From DASQBT01 sp035635075 (GTDB lineage: Bacteria; Pseudomonadota; Gammaproteobacteria; Burkholderiales; Thiobacillaceae): 6,384 nt of DNA. The position numbers and the translations under genes are program-made. Shown here one piece after another: positions 1 to 5,900 of the stretch (within the stretch, counting starts at the first letter, position 1; every line of letters starts with the position of its first letter). The stretch spans positions 1 to 6,384 of the forward strand of contig DASQBT010000189.1 of NCBI GenBank assembly GCA_035635075.1. The letters run 5' to 3'. The notes under the pieces are model-generated. The model did not search any database, was not told the origin of the DNA, and saw only the letters and a program-made list of their open reading frames with translations.

Positions 1-65
1 CAGGTGCGCCGCTTCCTCTGTGCGGTCGCTGGAACTGCGGGCATTAACCGCACAAGCCAATGAAT
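1..65. other. Non-coding flank beyond the tRNA 3' end
   Basis: No gene is seen in these 65 bases, which lie directly downstream of the minus-strand tRNA. A 7-bp inverted repeat (TGTGCGG at 19-25 and CCGCACA at 48-54) encloses a 22-base loop. There is no T-run after it in the direction of tRNA transcription, so it is a poor intrinsic terminator and may be chance. If an integrated element used this tRNA, its edge would be expected here or further left, outside the window. Confidence 0.5.
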
Positions 66-141
66 TGGCGCCCCGAACACGAATCGAACGTGTGACCTAC
101 CCCTTAGGAGGGGGTTGCTCTATCCACTGAGCTACCGGGGC
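66..141 (-). tRNA. tRNA-Arg, anticodon CCU, with encoded CCA
   Basis: Read on the minus strand, the gene folds into a complete 76-base cloverleaf. It has a 7-bp acceptor stem (GCCCCGG with TCGGGGC, closing on a G-U pair), a 4-bp D stem (GCTC/GAGC), a 5-bp anticodon stem (ACCCC/GGGGT), a 5-base variable loop and a 5-bp T stem (ACACG/CGTGT) around a TTCGAAT loop. The anticodon loop is CTCCTAA, so the anticodon is CCU (plus-strand positions 106-108), which reads the arginine codon AGG. The discriminator base is G at position 69, and the CCA tail is encoded at 66-68. Nothing is degenerate, so this should be a working tRNA. It is transcribed toward the left edge, divergently from the peroxiredoxin gene. 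Confidence 0.97.
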
Positions 142-163
142 ATGCTGCTGATGGCAGGCCAGC

Positions 164-169
164 ATTTTA
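164..169 (-). promoter_or_regulatory. Possible -10 box for the tRNA gene
   Basis: The minus strand reads TAAAAT, a 5-of-6 match to the TATAAT consensus. Transcription starting about 7 bases downstream would give a 5' leader of roughly 16 bases before the mature tRNA, which is a normal length for tRNA precursors. I see no good -35 box at 16-18 bases; the nearest TTGCCG (182-187) is only 12 bases away. Treat this as a plausible guess. Confidence 0.3.
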
Positions 170-219
170 AGGGATTTTTCACGGCAAGATCTTCTGTCAC
201 CCCTATTTGCTGCAAAGCT

Positions 220-225
220 TAAAAT
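220..225 (+). promoter_or_regulatory. Possible -10 box for the peroxiredoxin gene
   Basis: The plus strand reads TAAAAT, a 5-of-6 match to TATAAT. Its end lies 6 bases before the ATG at 232, so a start site at the usual 6-8 bases would fall on or next to the start codon and give a leaderless or nearly leaderless mRNA. No convincing -35 box is present at 16-18 bases upstream. The first three bases of the box also form an in-frame TAA stop for the downstream gene. Confidence 0.27.
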
Positions 226-231
226 ACGTCG

Positions 232-777
232 ATGAAGATTGCACTCCTGATCCTGCTTGTAGGTGCGCTGGCCGTATGGATCTATCTTGGCTTGCGGCCC
301 GGCCATATCCCGCAGCCCGGGCAGCTTGCGCCGGAATTCCAACTGCCGGACCAAAATAAAATCATGCGCTCTCTGGCGGATTTTTCCGGACGCTGGAGAG
401 TGCTGTATTTCTACCCCAAGGATGACACACCCGGATGCACTCAGGAGGCGTGCCGGTTCCGCGATGATTTTGCCGCACTGAGCGCATTGGGCGCAGTAGT
501 AATTGGCATCAGCGTGGATACGCCCGCTTCCCACGCTCGTTTTGCCGGCAAGTATCAGCTGCCGTTTTACCTCTTGGCTGATGAAACGGGCGCAGCTACG
601 CGGGCCTACGGCGCGTTAATGAATTTTGGCTTGCTCCGTATGGCGCGGCGCTATACTTTCATCATTGATCCGGCGGGGCGGATCGCCAAGGTTTATGCGG
701 CTGTCGACCCGGCGAGCCACTCGCGGGAGGTGATCGGAGAGTTACGCAGGCTCACGGAAATGCGTAAAAAGGATTAA
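232..777 (+). CDS. Membrane-anchored PrxQ/BCP-type peroxiredoxin (AhpC/TSA family)
   Basis: This 181-residue thiol peroxidase should reduce hydrogen peroxide and organic hydroperoxides, using thioredoxin or a similar donor. The thioredoxin-fold domain runs from about residue 29 to the end. The active-site stretch TPGCTQEAC has the peroxidatic cysteine at 69, with Thr66 and Pro67 before it, and a second cysteine at 74. Two cysteines five residues apart is the atypical 2-Cys arrangement known in the PrxQ/BCP subfamily. The conserved arginine is one of Arg139/Arg140, just before TFIID. Residues 3-21 form one hydrophobic segment, absent from classical cytosolic Bcp, so the enzyme is probably tethered to the inner membrane. 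Whether the domain faces cytoplasm or periplasm cannot be decided: Lys2 is before the helix and Arg22 after it. The start is fixed, because an in-frame TAA at 220-222 leaves ATG 232 as the first possible start. No Shine-Dalgarno sequence is visible. The upstream neighbour is the divergent tRNA gene. The family assignment is firm; the exact subfamily and donor are inference. Confidence 0.94.
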   Translation: MKIALLILLVGALAVWIYLGLRPGHIPQPGQLAPEFQLPDQNKIMRSLADFSGRWRVLYFYPKDDTPGCTQEACRFRDDFAALSALGAVVIGISVDTPASHARFAGKYQLPFYLLADETGAATRAYGALMNFGLLRMARRYTFIIDPAGRIAKVYAAVDPASHSREVIGELRRLTEMRKKD

Positions 778-979
778 GGGTGCGACATCCTTCGCAGGGA
801 GAGAACCGATGATCCGGACTTCTTAGCCTTGCGCCGCCGCCTATTGGGGTAAAGGGGATTGATGCAGTGCCTGCGCTATCAAGACTCCTGCGCAACACCC
901 GTTAATAACTGGTGACCATGGTTTGGGACTGAATCTGGTTTCATCAGCACCCCGCATCGCGTAATCTGGAGCCGAACGC
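778..979. other. Intergenic gap between peroxiredoxin and diguanylate cyclase
   Basis: These 202 bases hold no recognisable gene. A 5-bp hairpin (TGCGA at 781-785, TCGCA at 792-796) follows the peroxiredoxin stop but lacks a T-run, so it is not a convincing terminator. A short frame at 862-915 encodes 17 residues (MQCLRYQDSCATPVNNW) and is preceded by AAAGGGG at 851-857, four bases before its ATG. A 7-bp direct repeat, CCTGCGC, occurs at 870-876 and 887-893. I could not place a promoter for the cyclase, and I see no c-di-GMP riboswitch core. Confidence 0.5.
968..971 (+). promoter_or_regulatory. Ribosome binding site deciding a TTG start
   Basis: GGAG lies 8 bases before the TTG at 980 and 14 bases before the ATG at 986. 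The first spacing is in the normal range and the second is too long, so the TTG is the better start even though an ATG follows two codons later. An in-frame TAA at 962-964 rules out any earlier start. Confidence 0.55.
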
Positions 980-2203
980 TTGGATATGTCCCTGCAGCGA
1001 AATACTTCGCTCTACCTGACGTGCGGCACCTTTATGATCCTGATGGGTCTGATTGTGGCGCAGGCAATCCACGGCGTCATGCAGCTGCGCCGGATTCAGC
1101 AGAACATGGAGAATGTGGTTGCCCTCCATGAACACAAGATCGATATCGTGACGCGCACTCAGGTAGCCGCCCACATGCGCGCAGATCGCCTGTACCGCAT
1201 GGTGCTTGAGAAAGACCCATTTGAGCAGGATGCCCTGTGGATGGAGTTCTTGCGCGCAGGCTATCTTGTAGGCAGCGGACGCAATCAACTCAAAGACCTG
1301 GGATTCAGCCCCGAGGAGCAGGCCGAGTTCAATGCGCAGTCCGAACTCATCCGGAACATCGAGCCCGCTCAGGAGCAAGTCGTCAATCTGCTCAAAGCCA
1401 ACAGGCGCGCTGAAGCGGAGGCGCTGATGATCAAGGACATCATCCCCCTGCAGCAGTCCTTCAATGAGCACCTGGCGATTCTGCGCAGCATTTACCAGGA
1501 AGCCAATCTGGCCTCCCTGCACGGCGCCCGGGAAACCTACCGGCGGAATCTGCTTTTGACCATCAGCGCAGGCCTGATTGCGGTCATGCTGGGCACGATC
1601 ATCGGCATCCTCACCTTGAAGCAGTTGGCATCCCAGCAACGACGCATCAGACAGCAAGTGGATGAACTGGAACGCTCGCGCGAGGCGCTGGAGGAAGAAG
1701 CCACCCATGATCCGCTCACCGGACTGGCCAACCGGCGCTTGTTTTACGACCGGCTGCAGCAGGGGGTGCGCCATGCCAAACGGTATCGCAGCAATCTTGG
1801 CATTCTGTTTCTGGACATGGACCGCTTCAAGGAGATCAATGACCGCCACGGCCACCACGTAGGCGATGCGGTGTTGACCGAAGTGGCCAAGAGAATTGTC
1901 AACAGTGTGCGGGAATCAGACACGGTGGCCCGGCTCGGCGGCGATGAGTTCGCCGTGCTGCTGGAAAACGTCGGCGGCCGCAATGACTGCATGTCTGCGG
2001 CCTTGAAGATTGAAGAGGCCCTGGGCATGGGCGCAAGTTTCTACGGCCTGGAACTGGAGCTGTCCGCGAGTATCGGCCAGGCCCTGTACCCGGATGATGG
2101 CCAGGAGGAGGATGAGTTGATCCGCGCCGCGGATGCGGCCATGTACCGGGTGAAACACGGCGAACTCAGCAGGCGCCAGCAGCGCTTCCTATTTGGCAAC
2201 TGA
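980..2203 (+). CDS. Membrane-bound diguanylate cyclase with helical periplasmic sensor and GGDEF domain
   Basis: This 407-residue protein should make c-di-GMP from two GTP in response to a signal sensed outside the inner membrane. Domain order: membrane helix 1 (about 9-30), a periplasmic region (about 31-187) that is nearly all charged, helix-forming sequence resembling the four-helix-bundle sensors of chemoreceptors, membrane helix 2 (191-213), a short coiled-coil linker (about 216-240), and the GGDEF domain (241 to about 400). The catalytic domain looks complete: DPLTGLANRR at 244-253, the metal-binding region LDMDRFKEIND around Asp279, and GGDEF at 320-324. An RESD inhibitory I-site at 311-314, five residues before GGDEF, predicts product feedback. 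There is no EAL, PAS or recognisable HAMP domain. The TTG start at 980 is preferred for ribosome-site spacing; starting at ATG 986 would remove only two residues. The 3' end overlaps the opposing phosphatidyltransferase gene by 15 bases. The cyclase call is firm; the sensor family is inferred from helical character, and the ligand is unknown. Confidence 0.93.
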   Translation: MDMSLQRNTSLYLTCGTFMILMGLIVAQAIHGVMQLRRIQQNMENVVALHEHKIDIVTRTQVAAHMRADRLYRMVLEKDPFEQDALWMEFLRAGYLVGSGRNQLKDLGFSPEEQAEFNAQSELIRNIEPAQEQVVNLLKANRRAEAEALMIKDIIPLQQSFNEHLAILRSIYQEANLASLHGARETYRRNLLLTISAGLIAVMLGTIIGILTLKQLASQQRRIRQQVDELERSREALEEEATHDPLTGLANRRLFYDRLQQGVRHAKRYRSNLGILFLDMDRFKEINDRHGHHVGDAVLTEVAKRIVNSVRESDTVARLGGDEFAVLLENVGGRNDCMSAALKIEEALGMGASFYGLELELSASIGQALYPDDGQEEDELIRAADAAMYRVKHGELSRRQQRFLFGN

Positions 2204-2749
2204 ACCTGCTTCGCGCCTGGCCTTTCCGCTCCATATCCACACGTACTGAATCCCCGAGGCCAGGGTCGTGGCGAACACCAGGACAAACATGGGTAGCAGC
2301 CACTGCTCGCCCGGCAGCAATGCCGCGGCGTGGCCCAGCACCAGTGTCAGCATTGCGAATTCAACAAAGGTATAGGTCTTGCCCAGCAAGGTAGGCTGAA
2401 TTTCCAGATGCCCCGCTATGCCCTTGTATGCCAGCGCCCCCAGCACCACCACTGCATCCCGGATCACGATCGCCAGGGCTACCCATACCGGCACCTGGTC
2501 CAGCGCGGTCAGCACGATCAGCACCCCCAGACCCAGGGCCTTGTCAGTGACCGTATCCAAGGCAGCGCCCAGGGCCGTGGTCTGATTGAGCCGGCGGGCC
2601 AGCCAGCCATCGATCCCATCGGTCAGGGCTGCTGCCAGAAACAGCCAGAATGCCGCTTGCCAATTGCTTTCGAGCATGAACCAGACGACGCCCGGCGCCG
2701 CCAGCAGGCGCAGGCCGGTAAACAGGTTGGGCAGGTTCAGGTTATTCAT
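2189..2749 (-). CDS. CDP-alcohol phosphatidyltransferase family integral membrane protein
   Basis: This 186-residue inner-membrane enzyme should transfer a phosphatidyl group from a CDP-linked lipid donor to an alcohol acceptor, releasing CMP, in phospholipid synthesis. The family signature is complete: Asp44, Asp47-Gly48, Ala51-Arg52, Gly61, Asp65 and Asp69, which bind the metal ions and the CDP group. About six hydrophobic segments (roughly 12-26, 31-43, 71-86, 88-104, 125-143, 149-170) fit the usual six-helix fold. The opening NLPNLFTGLRLLAAP resembles PgsA (phosphatidylglycerophosphate synthase) and CMP-forming cardiolipin synthases. The sequence alone does not show which acceptor is used, so no symbol is given. 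The frame stays open upstream to a TTG at 2833, but those extra 28 residues look non-homologous and are encoded by part of the inverted-repeat region, so ATG 2749 is chosen. No clear Shine-Dalgarno sequence precedes it. The TAG stop lies inside the end of the convergent cyclase gene. Confidence 0.9.
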   Translation of the reverse strand: MNNLNLPNLFTGLRLLAAPGVVWFMLESNWQAAFWLFLAAALTDGIDGWLARRLNQTTALGAALDTVTDKALGLGVLIVLTALDQVPVWVALAIVIRDAVVVLGALAYKGIAGHLEIQPTLLGKTYTFVEFAMLTLVLGHAAALLPGEQWLLPMFVLVFATTLASGIQYVWIWSGKARREAGSVAK

Positions 2750-2769
2750 CGCAAGACAAGCGGTCGAAT

Positions 2770-2784
2770 CACAGAGGCACGGAG
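2770..2784 (+). repeat. Left arm of imperfect 15-bp inverted repeat
   Basis: The sequence CACAGAGGCACGGAG matches the reverse complement of the right arm (CACAGAGACACTGAG) at 13 of 15 positions. The arms are separated by 86 bases. CGAA at 2765-2768, one base outside the left arm, is repeated at 2887-2890, one base outside the right arm, in direct orientation. This arrangement is compatible with a small transposed element but could be chance. Confidence 0.6.
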
Positions 2785-2870
2785 CAACGACGGCAAATCG
2801 AGACATTGCAGGCTCAAACGCCTTGGCTGCCAAGTGGACACAAATCGCTCGCCCATTGATTGGTCTGTAC

Positions 2871-2885
2871 CTCAGTGTCTCTGTG
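2871..2885 (-). repeat. Right arm of imperfect 15-bp inverted repeat
   Basis: Read on the minus strand this is CACAGAGACACTGAG, paired with the arm at 2770-2784 with two mismatches. The purine-rich CACAGAG pattern resembles repeats often seen between genes in environmental Proteobacteria; that comparison is from memory and has not been searched. Confidence 0.6.
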
Positions 2886-2943
2886 GCGAACGAACTGACG
2901 ATTTTCGCCGATATGCTGAACTTAGCCAGCTAGCTTTACCGCG

Positions 2944-5900
2944 TCAAGCGGGCAGCGATTGCCAGATTTTTTCCAGGCGTTTCACCGAAACGGGATAGGG
3001 GGTTTTCAGTTCCTGGGCAAACAGGGAGACCCGCAACTCTTCCAGTTGCCAGCGGAACTCGGCGAGTTTCCCGTCCACCTGGCCGCGCTTCCGCTGCTGC
3101 TCTACGCGCTCGAAATAACGCTTCTCCAGCGCCTGGACCATGGCCATATGGCGCGGGTCGCGCTCGCCGGCATTGGGCAGTTTTTCCAGCCTTCGTGCGA
3201 TCCCACCCAGGTAGCGAATCAAGTCCTTCCAGCGGGGCCAGGGAAGCTGAGGGATGAAGCCTGGGTAAACCAGGCGCGCCAAATGCTCGCGCTCATCGCG
3301 CCAGACTTGGGGAAAGGCCGGCTTCGCATTGAGCTGCTGCAGCAGGCTGTGGTGAAGATCAAGCACCTCCTGCAGATCGCGCAGCAAGCTCTGGCAGACG
3401 ACCGCTATGCGTGGCCTGGCCCTTTCCTTCTGCTTGCCGAATTCCTTCTCGCTGCGCGGCGGATCATCGTCCCCCAGCAAGGCACGGTCGGCGATGGCAT
3501 CAAGCAGATCCGCCTGAAGCTGGTCACTGCTGCCAAGACTGCGGTACTTGAGGACCAGCGCGGTTTGCCGGCCAAGGTCTTTTTCCAACTGCTTGAACTG
3601 CGCAGCGAGCGCGAAACGAAGCAGGCGAATGACGCCTTTGCGGCTTTCGCGCAGCGCTTCACTTGCAGCATCCAGCAATAGCAGAGATACGGACTCGCCT
3701 TCATCCATCAGCGTTGGATATCCCACATGCTCCTGACCTTTGCGGCTGAATTTCACCGTCGCGGGCAGATCGCCGAAATCCCATAGCGTAATGTGTTGGC
3801 GCTCGAAGCCGGACCCTCCATCCTGCGACCTGCCGTAGGTGAGCCGGGCCGTGTCCCCCAGTTGCAGGCGCAGCTGAGCCAGATCGCGGCCGACGGCTAG
3901 TTCCTGCCCCGCATCGTCAACCACCCGCAAATTCATCAGCAGATGCGCCGGCAATTCAGCACCCCACTCTTCCCCTTTCACCACCAGCTTGAAGCGGCGC
4001 TGAACATAGGCGCTCAAAGCTTGCGTTAGTTTTTGTTCACCCGGCCGGGCTTCGGTCAGAAAGGCGGTGACATGATCCACGATGGGGATCAGCTGGCGGC
4101 GCTTGTCCTTGGGCAATCCCTTGATCAGCGCGGTCAGCTTGTCGCGGATCATGCCCGGCACCAGCCAGTCCACCTGGGCTTCATCGATGCGATTGAGAAG
4201 ATAGAGCGGCAGCGTCAGGGTCACGCCATCAAGCGGATGCCCCGGTTCGAAACGGTATTTCAGCGGGCACTCGACGCCGTCCACGCTGATTGTCCCGGGA
4301 AACAGGCTGGCCTCGGGCGCGAAGCTTTCACCAAGAGTATCTTCACGCGTGAGCATCAACGTCGTGGGCCGGGCCGGGTCGCTCTTCAGCCACTTTTCCA
4401 GCGCCGGGCCGCTGGTCATGTCTTGCGGAATGCGTGCATCGAACGCCCGGAACATGCGTTCCTCATCCAGCAACAGGCCGGACTTGCGCGCCTTGTTTTC
4501 CAACTCACGGATTTCTTCCACCAATCGCCGGTTGTGCCGGAACCACTCGTCCTGGCTGTCGTATTCCCCGCTCACCAGGGCGCCGCGGATGAACAACTCG
4601 CGCGCGAGGACCGGGTCAATGGAAGCGTAATGCACCCGCCGCCTGGGCACCACCGTCACCCCATAGAGGCTGGCCCTCTCAAATCCCAGCACGCGCGCGG
4701 ATTTTCGGTCCCAGTGCGGCTCGGTGTAGGTCTTCTGCAGCAGGTGACGGCCAGCCTCCTCGATCCACTCGGGCCGAACCTCCGCCGCCATGCGGCCCAT
4801 AAGCCGGCCGGTGTCGGTCAACTCCGCGACCACCACCCACTTGGGCCCCTTTTTCGCCAATACAGAGGCGGGGTGAAGGCCGAATTTGATGCCGCGTGCG
4901 CCGTCGTAGCCGCCCTCTCCCGGCTTGCGCGCCTTGGCATCCTCGGAGCGAAACCCGATGTTGCCCAGAAGGCCGCTGAGCAAGGCCTGATGAATGGCGT
5001 CGTAGCCGCCCGGTTTCTCGTTCGGCTTGAGGCCCATTTCCACCAGCTGGCTGTGAATCTGGCCGTGCACCTCACGCCACTCCCGCATCCGGCGTTGCGA
5101 AAGAAAATGTTCCGCCAGTGTGTCCCCAAGTTGGCGATTGGATTTCTTGTGGCGGATCGCGTCATCGAAGAACTGCCAAAGCTTGAGCACGCCGATGAAA
5201 TCCGATCGCTCGTCCTGGAACACTTTGTGTTTCTCGTCCGCGCTGCCCGCCTTCTCCTGCGGGCGCTCGCGCGGATCCTGCACCGCCAGGAAGGAAGCGA
5301 TAACCAGCAGCTCGCTCAAACAGCGCAGCCGGTCCGCGGCGAGCAGCATGCGGCCGATGCGCGGGTCGAGCGGCAGCCTGGCAAGATGGCGACCGATGTC
5401 GGTCAGCTCGCTGCGCTCATCCAGGGCATGCAACTCGGCGAGCAGCTGATAGCCGTCCTGGATCAAGCGGCCGTGGGGCGGATCGATGAAGGGAAACTCT
5501 TCCACTCGCCCCAGACCCAGCGACTTCATGCGCAGGATGACGCCGGCGAGGCTCGAGCGCAGCAGTTCGGGATCGGTGTAGGGGGGGCGGCTGCGGTAAT
5601 CGTCCTCGTCGTAGAGTCGGATGCACACCCCCGCCTCCACCCGCCCGCAGCGGCCCGCGCGCTGGTTGGCCGAAGCCTGCGAGATCTTCTCGATCAGTAA
5701 CTGTTCGACCTTGTTGCGCGGTGCGTAGCGCTTGACCCGGGCGACCCCGGTATCGATGACGTAGCGGATGCCGGGCACGGTGAGCGAGGTTTCCGCCACA
5801 TTGGTGGAGAGCACAATGCGGCGCGCATTGCCAGGCTTGAAGATGCGGTCCTGTTCTTCCACTGACAGGCGGGCGTAGAGCGGCAATATCTCGGTCTGCG

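Larger units (their letters stand above)
2750..2943. other. Intergenic gap between hrpA and the phosphatidyltransferase gene
   Basis: These 194 bases hold no credible gene. They contain the inverted repeat listed separately (2770-2784 and 2871-2885), a small hairpin CTTGG/CCAAG with a 3-base loop at 2822-2834, and a 6-bp inverted repeat GGCGAA/TTCGCC (2885-2890 and 2904-2909) with a 13-base loop. None is followed by a T-run on the minus strand, so no intrinsic terminator for hrpA is supported. The size of the gap and its repeats argue against tight co-transcription of hrpA and the downstream gene. Confidence 0.55.

Noticed and set aside
19..54. A terminator downstream of the tRNA
   Set aside because: The 7-bp stem has a 22-base loop and no T-run follows it on the minus strand.
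97..534. A 145-codon open frame on the minus strand across the tRNA and peroxiredoxin start
   Set aside because: Its C-terminal residues are simply the translated tRNA-Arg gene, and the rest is antisense to the peroxiredoxin.
781..796. A terminator after the peroxiredoxin gene
   Set aside because: There are only 5 base pairs and no T-run.
778..979. A c-di-GMP riboswitch in front of the cyclase
   Set aside because: I could not find the conserved core or a consistent set of stems, so the idea rests only on the gene's function.
944..1858. A 304-codon open frame on the minus strand, antisense to the cyclase
   Set aside because: The opposite strand encodes unmistakable GGDEF and membrane-sensor sequence, and the antisense translation shows no recognisable family.
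2750..2833. A 28-residue N-terminal extension of the phosphatidyltransferase starting at TTG 2833
   Set aside because: The family homology begins at the NLPNLFTG stretch right after ATG 2749, and part of the extension is encoded by the inverted-repeat arm.
2330..2998. A 222-codon open frame on the plus strand
   Set aside because: It is antisense to the phosphatidyltransferase, which carries the complete family signature, and it then runs through the repeat-bearing gap; its composition is not protein-like.
4033..5700. A 555-codon open frame on the plus strand, antisense to hrpA
   Set aside because: It mirrors the codon structure of a conserved helicase in GC-rich DNA; the translation is rich in His, Gln, Arg and Ala with no domain or motif, and no ribosome site stands out.
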